Part shown: positions 44,906 to 59,400 of the stretch, one piece after another
Layout: the number at the start of each line of letters is the position of its first letter
Numbering within the stretch: position 1 is the first letter of the stretch
Assembly: GCA_021397835.1 (NCBI GenBank)
Contig: JAJFZO010000566.1
Span: forward strand, 2,914,001-2,978,000
Direction: 5' to 3'
DNA: 64,000 bases
From: Moringa oleifera
Lineage: Eukaryota; Streptophyta; Magnoliopsida; Brassicales; Moringaceae
Position numbers and translations under genes: made by a program
Notes under the pieces: model-generated
The model's input: only the letters and a program-made list of their open reading frames with translations
Databases searched by the model: none
What the model was told of the DNA's origin: nothing

Positions 44906-47900
44906 CTAGAGCCGAGACCCTTCAGAAGAATCAGTAAGCTGTTCATTGAATTCACCAAATATGTCCAAACATCCATCCCATTTCCCCTGCTGTCTTGCTT
45001 CCCAGTAGCCACCCACATACCGGAATGATCCATTTGGACCTTCTCTTTGGAACCACCGAGGTTTCCACCCATTTTCTTGTAGTTTCCTTGACTGTACAGA
45101 ATAGGAGGAAGTATGATGATGAGCAGCAGAAGGATAATAAATGTGCAACAAATGGATACATAAAAAAATCTAAAATATATCCCAGTTGAAGGCAGAAGAT
45201 TCTCCCTGATTAACTCAAGCTTCTAGAATCTACAGACAGTCCCCATCCACAGCTATATGTATCATCTTGCATTCCCCAGTTTCTTTTGCACACTGTGGTT
45301 TCAACCATTAACTAGCAGTTGATGTAAATTCATCAGTAGGCCTTTGATTAGTGTTCCTAAACTTAGACTTGAGAAATCTTATTCAAGCACTTATGGCTTA
45401 AACTTCTATGTAAAATGCCATAACCTAGCACGTCGCCCGTGTCTCATCCACTTAGCATTATGATCACAAAGTAAAAAGAATAACATGGCATGGCAACATG
45501 ACAATCACATAATTCATACTTGAACATTTGATGGAAGAAGGACCTTAAGCAATTAGTATAAGCATGTGGGTTGATCATCTTGGGTTCAGAAGAGTAAAAC
45601 TACATACGAAAGAAGAAACTTAGTAAATGATGATGTATAACCATCATTGCAGTTACTTCTATCAAATGTCAAGGTGACAAGCATACCATTCTTTGCCTCC
45701 TCTCCAACCGTTGTTTCTCTGCATTTGCCTTCTCATATTCTCCATTCTCCAAGTGCCGCTGGTCTGGTCTAAGCCTAGAATCCGTGGGTGGAAGCTTCTC
45801 CTTAATCCGTGATCAAATACCCGGGATCAGACAGAGCTATAAAGAACAATTAGATATGCATAAGAGGAAAATGGACATGCATAGGATAATTTGATTTGCT
45901 ACACCATCTCTACCTGCAGTCCAGGTGTCAGCTCATTTAGTGAGATCGCAAATGATGTTAAGTTGTATCGGGTGAGATTAAAGGGAGGCTTAGTCCTTTT
46001 CCACAACAAGGAGGCATTTGATGAGGGGTTGCAATCCTTTGGCTTGCCAGTCCCGTCACCAGTTACATAATATATGCTGTCATCCCATTTACCAAATACT
46101 GTAGCAACCTTTTTACCAGCAACATCTTCAACAAACCCATGAACCTATTATGAACATAAGACTTAAGAGGATTAAAAACATATATCAGCGTCCAAGTGCA
46201 TTACATAGCTCACAGTATGATCACATTCTCAACATTTCTTAGATGGCTTGAACACATCTGTCAGGACACAAGCAACTAAATTGGATTTGCTACAAATAGG
46301 ATCATATTACTAACCTGGCGAGGATTTCTATCAAGAATAGACTGCTCTTTGAACTTTAATTTGCATGAATGTTGGCGATTACCTTGAATGTGCATCAACC
46401 CATGGTGATCACAGTACACTTTACCAATGATAAGGTTGTAAATGGTGGTTGTAACCTACGCACATAATCAACATGTAAATTGCGTTGGATCTTACAAAAA
46501 GATGGGGTGCCATTGATTGGAACGATCCAGAAAGACTAGTAGTAGTACACACCTTGCTCCACTGGAATATTTCCCCATCATCAAACTCTAGGGTCAAAAC
46601 TCCAATGGGGTCAAGTTGGATTGATCGTCCCCAAAACTTTGTACGTAGATTGCTATCACCCCAAAATTTCCACCCTTTACCTTCACAATGACAGGCAATG
46701 AGAGTTGGGTGGTGGCTCACCTGTTTCACACAAAATATAATTGATGTATGTATATATGTTGACATTAAAGAGAACGTTTCAATAACTCAAAGTACATGAT
46801 AAGAAATTTCTCATGCCTTAGCAGTACACTTCCAAAATTTCTCAAAGACCACTTTCAACTATTATTTATATTTTTTCTGTCACCATTACCAACAACTTTG
46901 AAATCCATTAATTGTTAAGGATAGAAATATCCTTCTCCAGACAACACTCCTGGGAAATTCCCCCGTCTGAGTTCGGCGTATATAGTTGACCACATGCATC
47001 TAATTTCCTGGAATGGATTTAATTGCATGATTTGATGCATAATTTAATCCTCACATAGAAAATGATGATGACTTTTTCTTTTTTCTTTCATTCCAAATCA
47101 TCTAGAGTTGTAAAGCCCTAATATCTGCATTTGCATGTTGTCATATTTCAGTTATCAAAGTTTCTACCATATGCAATACCAATTGTGTTTTCTCTTAATT
47201 TTTGAAGAGTGAAAATGCTTCATATTTAGACCATTAAGCAATTTTTGTTCACTTGCACAGCAACATAATTCTATTCACCATACTGTAATATATTGACAGA
47301 TCTAAGACACAGACCTTCTCAGAGAAGAAACGAACTCCTTTGTCAGGATAGTCGGCTTCATAAGTTTCTCCTAATAAAGGATTGAAGGGTTTACAGTGCC
47401 GACCTTCAGAGGAAGCATATCCAGAAACGGCAAAAGCAGCAACATTTACAGCTCTTAGGAGGCTGTTCCCCTGAAAACATGACACAAAGCCACAGAAGCA
47501 AGTTGTTAGATTTAAGCTTAATTAAAAAGCATTGTTGGATGCTCATTAAGTACTATCAAGCAAAACCATCATGGTGGGAACAAAGAGAAAAATAATTGAT
47601 GCACAGAATGAATCAGTACACAGGGACAGCATCATAAAATTGAGGCAAACATGCCAGGTCAAAAATCATCTTCAAAGAGAAACATAGAGAGCACAATGGA
47701 AACAATACAAAAAGAATGGCAGTGGCAATTCTTTAACCTCATGGACACTCATAAACAAATATGTCCAACTCATAAGAACATTGAAATTTTATGTAAAAAC
47801 ATGATTTACTTTCATACCAAGAAACAGTGTGTCCAAACTTACTGCTTTTCCATATTCATAAGCTCGATCCAATAGATAAGAGTATTCGAGGTCCTCAAAA

Positions 47901-50900
47901 CATTTTTGAAGGGATGATATTGGTTCATTAAAGTAAACAGGAAGACAAACACGGGTGAGATCCTTTCCAACATTGTCTTTGATCATAGACCAAAGACTCA
48001 CTCCTTTCTCTTTTTCAACTGGATCAGGAAGCCTTGTTCGTCTTTCAATGTGTGGATATCCAGAATTAAAAACTTGCTTCTCAGCATGCATCTTTTCCGT
48101 AGTATAAAATTGATTTTTACATCCCTTGTGCTTCTCTGCATGATCTGCTGCTCCCACTACAGACGAACAACTAACAGTTGGTTCAGTAAAGTACTCTTTT
48201 GTGTCATAAAAAGAAGTTTCTTCCACATCTGACACATCCTCCAGCTCTTGTTTCTCAATATCATCAGATGATTCAGTTGTGCTGCATTCTAAGAAACGGA
48301 TGAAATGTCAAGAAGATGACAGAGCAAGAAGCCATTGAAAGGGATTTTAAAAGAAAACAGCATTCACACACTAGCATTGACACTGATGCTTATGAATAAA
48401 GCAAGCAATGTGGTAACTCATCCACTGGAAAGTAAGAATAGAATTTGTGTTACAATCATGATGACAGAAAACTGCCATTTGGAACTTAAAGAAGCTATTA
48501 CAGATATTTTAAATTAGGTGACTGAATCAAAATCAGTAGTAAATACAATTGTTCCACTTCTACTTTAATTTAGTTCTAAGAAGTCATTAACCATAACAAG
48601 CACATGGTTCTACAAAGAACAGTCGGCAGTTCACAAGCTTACTCTCCTTTCCCAAAACACAACCTCAAGAACATGAAAACCCCAAAAGAGCCAAAGAGAT
48701 GGCAAAAAAAAAAAGATTATATGAGGAAGAAATAAAAACCAGCCTTAATTTTTCTAAGTTTCTAGGAGAACTCAAGAAGCTAACATATTAAAGCAATAGT
48801 CTCTGAGATAGACCCAGTCTCCTGAATGAATTTTTTTTTTTTTTTGGTTGTCAATGAATGGATTATAGCTCAAAAGCATTAGAGAAGACACACAGGAAGC
48901 AAACGCAACATGTCTTTCATAGACTATTGAATTTCAAATTGAAAAACCTCATCCCTGAACATTTGAGAAGACACACTCACACAGATAAAATGACAGATAT
49001 CATATGTACCACTATATTTTCCACGTCCTAGACTGGAAAATTCATGCTTTGTCAATTGGTATTCACCATCATGAATCCCTGATGCTTCAGCTTCAATGTT
49101 AGCTGCCTGTATGCACATAAGAGAAATTCTTCAATATAGTAAAAACAAGCAAACTTATCAGAGACGGATGTGTACTCACTAAACAACAGTATTGCATCTG
49201 GCATGTTCTTAAAAGTAAACCTCACTTCTAAAATGAAGATAGACTAAAAAGAAAAAAGGAATTTTAACAACCAGAAAGCACTACCTTTAAAACATTTTCG
49301 TTAACGCACAAAAACCAGTTATGCCAATAAGCTCATTGATAACAAGTTGACCCAATAGATAGCAAAATAACTATGTTGCACATGGCTCATCTTGAGGCAA
49401 TATATAACCTTTTGAGCCAATGGCATGGCTGTGACAAAAATTACTAAGTTCTCTTCCATCGACTTAACGCTAGCAGTCATCATATGTTCATCACTACTCC
49501 CATTTTAAAACAAGAGAATCAATTAGAGATCTTTTGTAGAAGGATAATATCAGTAATGATAACATAGTCGGAACATGTTACAGTGGCCATTTGAACAGTC
49601 CTTTTACGGATGTAGCAAAAAGGAATATGAAATCACTACAATGTAAAAGCATTTGGCTTCACAAAGTTCTACTAGCTCCTTACATGTATGCCTTGCGCAA
49701 TGTAGTTTACAGATATCTTTAAAAATTAAAAAAATTAAAAAAAAAAATCAGACTGGTGGTATGAGTCGTCAAGGAGAAAAGTTATCTGAACATTTTGGGA
49801 CTGCACATGAGGATCAGGAAAGAAGAAATCCAAGGTTCAGAAGACGTAATTAAAGCCAAAGCATTCAGCAGCATTGTCTTTGTTGGTGGTGGCTAAAAGA
49901 GCAAGAATGGAAAGCAAAAATCTATTTGAAGAGCATGTAGGCTAGATATCATAACTGTTACTATACTATAGAAAAGATACAAAGAAATTAGCCTGAGAAA
50001 TCAGATGCAGTTCCCAATGCAGTTTGCTCTGTCAATACTGAGAGCAAGTTTGCATTATTGAGAGTGGGTTGGCTATCATAAACAGCATTGATCGAATTGT
50101 GGCTTATTAAACAATCTATCCAACTGTCATGACAAATTCGGTTTTGAGCATATTTTTATGAAACATAATTTTATTTAACTTGAGCCCACCCCACTAATTA
50201 TTGATTTAGGAAAGATATCCCCAAGCAAAGAAGTTGGTCATGGGGGCTTGGCAAAGAATCAAGTCAATATACTGCATAATTGGCCCACTAAACTTCTGTT
50301 TAGGTAATAAACCCAAATAATTTGTAGGACCAGCAATTGTATAATAGAAAAACATGAAATGGAACCTCAAAAAACAGAAATCATTTGGAAAGACAAAAAA
50401 GGCATTGATATAATCAGACTCAGAGATGTCATGGCAAATAAGAGATTGTCTAAATATATCCAGAACTACCACATAACCCAGTAAATCAAAATAAATCTTC
50501 CTGTCAACTACTATAAATGGCTAAAACTTATATGCATCAATAACAACTGCAGTATATTTTAATTAGTTTCTATCACATTTAGACAAACACGATCGATAAT
50601 CCGCATAAGCCAAAAATATTGCGTATGATGCATCAAGATAACAAAAAGAATCTGAGGTGCCATCATGTGTGCAACAACAATCAGAAAAGGTTATAATGAG
50701 ATCTAGAACCTAATGTCATAAGATATGATTTCTGGATGAAGAAATACAAGATATTCCATTATTTAAAACAAATAGCCGGTAGCAATATCTCGCCCATATG
50801 TGTTGGTTCGAGTTCTGGGAATTGCAGTGTCTTGAAATAGTTCTAGATAATTAAGCAAACTTGAATTACAAACCACTTCGTTTCTGGTCTTGAGTAATAG

Positions 50901-53773
50901 TGAGCATTTCTGAGGTTGTGCATCCTCTTGTTTCCATTTATGCTAAACAAATACGATTCAAGTAAATTTATCACACTATAATATTACTTACAATATAAGG
51001 AATAACTATTTGACTCTCCCTTAATGTTAAAGTTCAAAATAACAACTTATATTATAATTGCAGGTGGGAACATAGGTTCACTCATCCAACTTCCCTAAGC
51101 ACATGAGTTTATCATACTACATAGTAAATAACAACTATAGCATCCAGCAAATCAATCCCAGTCATCATTAGAAGCAGTCCAGTCAGAGAAGCATGCTAAT
51201 AGGAAGTGCAACAATACCTCCAACTGCCTCAATGTGTCAAGCAAATTTGATCTTTCTTCACACAGAAATTTAAGTTGTCCTTGTATTTCTGAGAATTCTG
51301 AAAGCATGATCTGTTCACAATCCTTCACAAGAGACTCACAGATTCCCTCTTCAAGTAATCGTTTTTTGAGCCTCTCAGTTGATATAGATAAATCAAATGG
51401 TACAAGGGAGAGATTATCATTCAGTGACCTCAGAGGAAAGAGGCTTCGAGTTGAGACTAAAGCTTGTATCCAGGCGGCTCTATCTCTTCTAGAGTCAGTT
51501 CTTAAATGAAGGGTCTTGGTGGCAGTAAATATATAAAACTTTCTGTCATCAGACTTGCTTTCCCGAAATGATGAGATCTGCCGAGTAAAGAGAGTTAAAC
51601 AAGTAAATTACAGGCAACTGTGCTATATTTTTGGTATTATTACCATATTCTCATCACACAAACAGAAACATAAATTCAGAGAATAAATACACCAGCACGA
51701 CATTTCAGTCATTTTCCGTAACAAGAATGAATACATGCAAGTAACTGGAACAATGTCAAATGGAAAGCAGCACCAATATCTGGTGCTGCTAATGTCAAAT
51801 TAAAAGCGTCAATGAACATAAGGAGCATGCTATGTACTTCAAAGGCATACCAAGAAAACAAAACCACTGACTCGACCTCGGCCCTCCTTTCAGATGAAAG
51901 AGCATAATGATTACCCAATGTTACCGAAAAAAAAAATTATGCTACTAATGACATGAAGGATTTTTGGCTCAAGAAGACAATAATTCAGTAGTGCAAAACC
52001 ACATCAACACCGGAATATCAGTAATTCCGAGATCACATAGGCTGAAAAGAACAGGAAAGTGGACCCAGCAGTTAGATCTAGGAGTGAACGAAGAATATGC
52101 TTCAAGAACTCAGAAGATTTCCACTATGTTCCCTTCTTAAAAACCCGATCCTTTTACTTCTGATAAGCAAGGCCCCACCTGGTCTCAAGTCCCCACATAC
52201 TCCAATTTTCGTTTTGTTGGCTTCACTAAAAAATCAAGCCCATGCCTTAAAAAGAAGCCCGATAGTTTAAAATAAACCAAGGTACTCCTACCCCACTGAA
52301 ACCACGCAAGTCAAAAAATTACGAATGCCTAAACGACGGCAACAAACAAAAGTCCCGCTACAACATCTCAGAAAAAACACCATCTTCACCGTTCGATGAC
52401 TGCACTGTTCACATAATTTCTTTTCTTTAAATTGAAAGGAAAAATTCACGTACTGATAACCCCCGTTATTTTATGCCAGGAAAAATACATGTTCCAAGAA
52501 AATAGAAAATATGGAATGATTAGTTGTTAAAGAGCGGGAAAAAAAAAGAGAAGAAAAACCAATACCATAACCTAAACCTTGCAAGTTAAGAAACAATGCA
52601 AGTTGAAAAATATAGGTTGAAGGAATTCGATGGAGCATCAGAACGGAGAAAAACGGAAAGGCCAAAATTCAAAAAAATAAAAATAAAAATGAAAGACCAT
52701 TTGATTGCTGAAAGTCCGTTGATCCATCCATCCAATAGCGATCAACCCATGACGTGACCACAGCTTAAATACCTAGACCTACAACATAGGCTATCATAGC
52801 CGGAAGACCCACCTGCTGATGTGACCCACTCTGCTTCAACAGCCAGTTAAAACTGTAAAAACCAGAGTTTAAAGGTGAAAGATGAAACGGAAATCACAAC
52901 ACACAGAAGTTGAAAAGATAAAAAGCCCCACACAGAAAATGATTTTGGGTCCTTCACATTTTTGCACAGTTAACAACATAAGGAATAATGCGATAGTCCT
53001 ATGGTTCTTGCTCTTCTTTTGCTGGGTTCGGATTTCAAAGCATTTCATATTTCCACTGAAATCAGAAGACCAATTATATAATACTTACAGTAAATTCAAA
53101 GACTGAAACTAACGAATGACAGAATTGGCAAAAATCAATTCAGTTTTTTAAATCAAAGAATTGTCAATGTTGGAAACCTCCGTAGCGCCAAAACAGGCTC
53201 GAGAAACGCAACTGGAAAGTGTCACAGATAGTAGTTTGCAGCTGAAAGCAACAAGACTCACAGTATCAGAGCATAAATTTCTCTGATTTTTTATTGGTCT
53301 AATTATCATTAATTTGAAGAAAACTCTCTTTAATATATGTAACAATATACCTTCAGATGCACAATGCCGACGGTTTTCTGGTGCTTTCGTCTACCGCTGC
53401 AACTGTCCATTCGGGAGAGCCGATCAGCAGAGACATCTCCAATCAACCTGACGTCATCCGAGGGCGAGAGGAGATTCAGATTCTCCGGCCGGCGAATCTT
53501 GGAGTAAGAGAGGATCCCGTTCCTGAGAAGGAACCACCTGGATCTCCACCCTTTTCCGTAATTGGTCCACTTGTAGAGCACTCCGGCGACAGTAGTCTCA
53601 GATCCCGTCTGCTGCCGTACGCCATTTCCGCCATCAGATCCACCAAATGCCGTCGCCGGCAAACTCCTCGTTCTCGTCAACAGCCACGGCGCCACCTCCG
53701 GCGACTGGTCCCCTATGCCGTTGGGACTCTCTAGCGAGATACAGCACAGCGGATGCAATTCTTTCACCCGCAT
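44906..53773 (-). CDS. Oxysterol-binding protein-related protein (ORP1/ORP2 type), 773 aa
   Basis: Lipid-transfer protein of membrane contact sites. Ten exons on the minus strand, in gene order: 53351-53773, 51218-51577, 49010-49106, 47843-48288, 47315-47470, 46553-46720, 46315-46455, 45914-46144, 45687-45800 and 44906-45091. Phases all fit and give 773 residues. Domains: PH (about 62-185, [18 protein letters not shown].. to AAWIQAL), coiled coil (about 205-270), an FFAT-like motif with acidic flank (SFYDTKE, 319-325), and the sterol/phosphoinositide-binding ORD (about 389-740) with [11 protein letters not shown] and the fingerprint EKVSHHPT (493-500; the animal/yeast consensus is EQVSHHPP, and the K/T form is what I recall for plants). 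The C-terminal [16 protein letters not shown] is standard. An intron probably splits the 5' leader (53838-53980). Introns 1 and 2 are large (1.8 and 2.1 kb). Confidence 0.92.
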
Positions 53774-53837
53774 TTTGCGCTATCCCTCGATCTTAATCAC
53801 AAACGAACCAAACAAAACACATTTAGCATTCAGTCTC

Positions 53838-53980
53838 CTGCAACAACAGACAAACAAAACAAAGCAAAAGCCCGCTCAAGCATACGGCAAACACAACAAC
53901 GAAAACGCAGCTAGGGTTAAATGCACGAACGATGAACTGAGGGGAAGGAGACGAAGGCTTCCTCGAGGTAGGAGACGAAC
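53838..53980 (-). other. Probable intron in the 5' leader of the ORP gene
   Basis: On the minus strand the donor is CTCAG/GTTCGTC at 53980 and the acceptor is TGTTGCAG/GAGACTG at 53838. The leader upstream is CT-rich (54000-54030). Inferred from splice-site likeness only. Confidence 0.4.
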
Positions 53981-55280
53981 CTGAGCTCTGAAACTGAGAG
54001 ATTCAGGAAGAGAGAGAGAAATTTACTAAAATAAGAACTCCTTTTTTAGCTTGAATTGATGGCAAAGTATAAAATATTACTGTATACTTCTATAAAAAGC
54101 TCCAATCTATCTATCTCTATATATGCGTTCCTTTCTTTCGCTCTTACACATCTTTATATTTATATATCACATATGCGCCTTTGGAGGAGAGAAGTTCAGC
54201 TTGCAGAAGGTAATTAAGGCGGTAGCAGAACCGTAATTATATTGACGTCGAAGGCTAACCCACGCGTTTTTCCTATGCATTTTATCGCGGTACATCGTTA
54301 AAATATCGTGAGACTGAGTCGGAAATGAGCCAGTTTCTTAGTGGCTTTTTCTGCCCATTTATAATTAAAAAAAATACTTTTTTTATTTTTGAATCTGAAA
54401 ACCAAACTAAAATGAAAAAGAAAAACAGTTGCAGCGTTTACTCTCTGTTTTCGTTAACTGAGACTTTTGTTTCAAAAGCAGAAGGCTTTAAGCAATAATA
54501 ACGGAAGTGATAGTACTAGTGATCGCTTTACTGCTTTTAGTCTCTAATTTCTATTATCCTCTTCACTAAATTTCAATTATTCAATCATTAGGTCAAAAAA
54601 AATAAAATAAAAAGCAACTTTATCCAATTTAATCTTTTTAATTTTCCTTTCACTGTATTGGATGGAATTAAGATTTGACTTTTAAATTTCTTTTTTATGC
54701 AAAAGGTAATGTGTTAATTAGCTACTTTAGCATAACTCCAAAGCTTCTTCTTCTAATCCTAATCCACTCATGCTGAAAATAGGAAGACGAGGCGTCCATA
54801 ATTATTTGCTACCTTTTTAAATATATAAATCAAACTTTAATACATAATTTATTATAAAATTATCTTATTAGATAATAAGAAATAAGTGACCCATTAAACT
54901 GTTTCAAATGATTCGTCCCATGTGGTGTCATAGTGAGATTTTTTTACGTTATGAAAAATCTAAGTAAGAACCGCAACCCGCCAATCACTCCGATAATTCT
55001 TTAGTTCAATCTATCTTTTTTATTTTATTTTTTTAAAATATTATATATTTAATAAATTTAATGATTAAAATATTTATTTTTATGTTATCATTATAAATAT
55101 AGAAATATTATTTATATTTCATATATAAAAAGCATACAATATTAAAAAATATTATATCTGATAATTTAGCAAGGCAAAAGACTGATTTTTATATTTATAT
55201 ATTAATATAATAAAATAAAAATATTTTATTTTTTAGAAAAAGGAACAAAAATTATATATCAATATGATATTTGTTTCACT
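53981..55280. other. Promoter region of the ORP gene and AT-rich flank
   Basis: Up to about 54200 this is likely leader and core promoter of the ORP gene (TATA-like TATATAGAGATAG on the minus strand near 54110-54125). Beyond that it is AT-rich with no gene. Confidence 0.4.
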
Positions 55281-56480
55281 ATAAAGTTAGAGATGAATGG
55301 ATAAATGGGACATTCAAATTAAAAATACCCAAAAAACAAAAGCAGAAATTTTTCATTGTTTCCGTCCACCAAGCAACAAATACACACGACCACAACCCAA
55401 AAGCAAACCTATGCCTGTAAATGTATATACCACCTTAACACAAACACACCAACCCCATCTCATATCGCATCTCATTTAGGCCCTAAAAGAGACTCCCCAC
55501 ATGGACCAGAACCAGAAGCTTCACTGCAATATCCATGCAGCTCTCTTTCTCTCTCCACAAGTTCGGTCAGGGATTTCAACAAACAGTTTACGTGCATGTG
55601 AAGGCAAACCTCCCGAAAGGAAACAAGCAGCAGAAAGAGAAAAGAGAGAGAGAGAGAGAGAGGGGGGGGGAGGGCGGGGACCTCTAGGGATTGGCGGTGG
55701 TCACGCACTCGCTGAGATCGAATAACACCACCCAACTGTCGTAGTACTACTTCCTTCTCTTTCGCAATGAAGACGATGGGGCTTCTTCAACTTTCAAGCT
55801 TTAGTTTTATTATTATTATTATTATACAACGTCCTTTTTCTTTTCTCTTTGACTTTTCAAAGAAAGCTTCCAGGTGGGCCCGGAAGTTGAGGCAGTGGAA
55901 TTATCTCATAGGAGATGCTATTTCGAGAAATTAAAAAACAAAATACAGAATTTCATTTACTAAATGTTTGTTTGGTGAAAGTGACAATTCAGCGAGAACA
56001 ATAGCAAATTATGGTGTAAAATCGGACGGCATATATTTTAACATAATAAATATATGTGTTAATGACGTCATAATGTTTAAAGATTCCTATTATTGATGAA
56101 ATAATAATAATAAAATATTTATTTTTTAAAACGAAAAAGTATGAGAGAGAAAGAGATAAAAGTAGGAGGAGGAGGAGGAGGAGGGAGCGCATGGAAAACT
56201 GCGGGGCGGACCATGGGGAAGAGTGGACTGGCGAGCCGGGGAAGGACCGCAGTTGGCGATCAACCCCATGTTCTGACACCTGTCAGCAATCATCCAATTC
56301 TTTTTTTTTTTAAATAAAGAATGAAGGATTAGTACTATAGTGACGTGCTCTGCAGCCTGTTTATGTGTTTCTGTGTGGCCCGCTCGTCTACTCCCCACGC
56401 TCCCTCTTTTCTTTTCTCCTCTTTCCTCTGGATCACCTCACTCCTACTCTCGTCTCGGCGCGTGCAATTCACTACCAGTT
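55281..56480. other. Gene-free island of normal GC content
   Basis: The sequence is visibly less AT-rich than its surroundings but has no supportable gene. It includes the AG/G tract, an (AGG)n run at 56164-56185 and a GC-rich patch at 56190-56290 with nested inverted repeats. Open frames on both strands are low-complexity shadows. Confidence 0.4.
55643..55679. repeat. (AG)n tract followed by a G-rich run
   Basis: AG repeats at 55643-55661 run straight into nine G, then A-GGG-C-GGGG to 55679. The G runs have the makings of a four-stranded (G-quadruplex) structure. Confidence 0.85.
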
Positions 56481-59400
56481 TCAAGTATTAATCATTTAAA
56501 ATTTGATAGCATATATATATAGCTCGTATATGATGACATAATTTGGCAAAAACAGTTGTTTTTTATTATTATACATTACATCATATGGTATATTATTTAT
56601 TTTATAAATAAATTGAAGATAATTTTTTAATAAAATAAAGTTAACACATTATATTATAAAAGTATAAAACATTAAAATTATGTAGTTTAATTATTAAATT
56701 TTATATTCATTAAAATTATTTTATTCATCAATAAATAAATAAAAAACTTGCTTCTTGATGTGTTTTATTAAATATTGAAAAATAAAAACATTAAAATATC
56801 TAATATGCTCATAAACAACTATCGACCTATAAATTTTCTAATCAAAAATTTTCACTCAGATATCTTAATTATTATAAAATAAAAATAGATAATACTTATT
56901 ATATGGTAAATATTAAAACAATATCATATTCATTAAACTAAATCTATAATATTAATGTATTAATATCATATTTCCTTGTCATACTCTATAAGAATTTTAA
57001 TATCTTGATATTTTTCAAAGAAACATGCTTCTAAATATATATATATATAGAGTTAAATATATTACTAGATTAAAAGAAATGCTTGTATAATATAAATACC
57101 CAATCTCTATAATAAAGTAACATATATAATCATATAATTATATATTCATGTAAAAAGAGCTAAAAAAAGGTGAAAACTATTTAAGATGTTTTAAAGGGAT
57201 ATAACAAGCAATAAATAAATATATTTTATTGTTATTAAATATAGTAAATGTACATATATTTAAAAAAACAATATAAAATTTTTGATTTTTTTATTATAAT
57301 AAAAAATATAAATGGGCGATGTTGGTGCAGCCACGTGAATATTTCTGTGGAGTCCAGAAGCTACAGTTAATGTGGCTTTTTGGGGTTTTTGTTTATGTTT
57401 GTGTTGTTGACTTATGAACAGTTTAGCAAGGAGTGCTCCTCAATGCTTGCTGCTGTGAGGTCGCTCATCACCACATCAAAAGGTTTTTTTTTTTTTTTTC
57501 AATTACTTCCTTGCAAGCAAGTGGACCTACAAGCAATTGTGTAAAATTAATTTGTTGATTAATTAAATTTTTAATATAATAAATTTTAAAAAAATTAATA
57601 AATTTAAAATCAACAAACTTATCAAATATAGTTAATCAAGATATTTTATTTTTTTAGCTTATTTATGATAAATTTATACTTAAATTATCTATAATTACAT
57701 AAAACAATATCGAGTCAGTGGTTGTTATTATTAGAAATAAAATTAAGGATATATATACATATAAAAAAAATTATTCCTTGAGCAATTTAATATGATTCAA
57801 ACTTTTTGTTGATTTAAATTATATTACTTTTTTTAAATAAAATAAAAAATATTTTATTATTTATCATATTAAAAATAAATCACATTTTACTTATGATAAT
57901 TTTAAAAAATCAATAAAAAATATTGATCTAATTCAATGTTGTACCCATCACCCCTAAGAGAAATTGGATCAATCTTGAGGTTCCGAATTATCAATCAACG
58001 TCTATGAACATGTGGGCATGAACAAATCAATTGACAATAATGATAATAACAATAATGTAATTTTTTAATTAAAAAAAGAAAAGGGAAATAGGAAGAGGTT
58101 GAGAATTAGTACTGAAATGGTGGTATTGATTGGGGTATGAACTGGATTGAACTAAAACATGAAAATGACATTTAAGAAAGTGACCATCTCAGACATTGAA
58201 GCGCAAGTCATTATGTTGACATTGATACACTTTGAAAGATATAACATATGAACCATGATCACATGCATTAACCGGCTCTCACTCTCTTTTCAATCTTTTC
58301 ATATACAGTAATTTTTTAAAAAAAGAATTAATAAAAATATGAATTTTATAAAATTTATTTATTTAATAAAAAAAATGATGTTGCCAAACTTTATAAAGTT
58401 TGTGTATCTTTTGATAAAAATTAATGTTTTAGATTCTGGGGATTAATGTGGTTTGAGAAAAAGAAATTAAAAATTTATGTTGTTTAAGGCGATGGAATTA
58501 ATAGTATTTTTTGTATTAATTTTTTGTGAAATAAAAGAAGATATTTATGAAATTAAGAGAAGAAAAAATTTGAAAAATGATAGTATATTTAATTAATGAA
58601 GAGAGACTACAAAAAGGTATATTAATAAGAATGGTAATCGAGAATGAATAAATATACTTAAAAAATTGTTTATTTTTTATTAATATCATAAATATTTAAA
58701 AAGTAACATAAAATATATCAATCGAAAGAGGATTGCTCTTTGTCGGATATATATATCTTCATTAAGATTCCAATTGAGTGACAAATCATAGTTTTGATAT
58801 TTTGCTTTTGGAACAAAATTTAAAAGGGTGTGGCCCCTTATTGACAAGAAATACAATAAAAGATTAGAGAGTCTGGGGATATGCCGACAAGTTTTTATTT
58901 TTTAACAAAATAATTATTAATACAAATAAATAAATAAATAAATATTATAATAGATCGAAAAAACTCAAATTTTATTTTGAGAAATTAATTTGTAATTTAA
59001 TAAAATTAAGATGGAATTAATGAATATTCATGATTTAACAAAAGAAAAAGAAATAAAAGGAAAGTGGGAAAGAATGAATTACAAAAATGTTGAAATGAAA
59101 ATCCAAGAACATGAAGCAAAGGATAGCATTCAACATTTGAAATTATATATATATATATTGAAAAGAGAAGACGGAACAAATGGGATCTCACACACACTCA
59201 CCCCCAAAAATAATGGTGCCATCCCTTTGTGAGACCAAGACTATCTTTATTATCTCCAACCCATGTGTCTCTATTAAGATGTGTTAATACCCTATTTTCT
59301 AAGACCCCACCCCCCCCTCCCAAATCACCCATTTAGAGAGAGAAAAAGAGAGAGATAAAGAGTTGATTAGGGTTTGCCCCAATCACAAGTCTCATCTAGG

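Noticed and set aside
50802..50825. tRNA B-box-like GGTTCGAGTTC
   Set aside because: No matching A box, no acceptor stem and no cloverleaf can be drawn around it.
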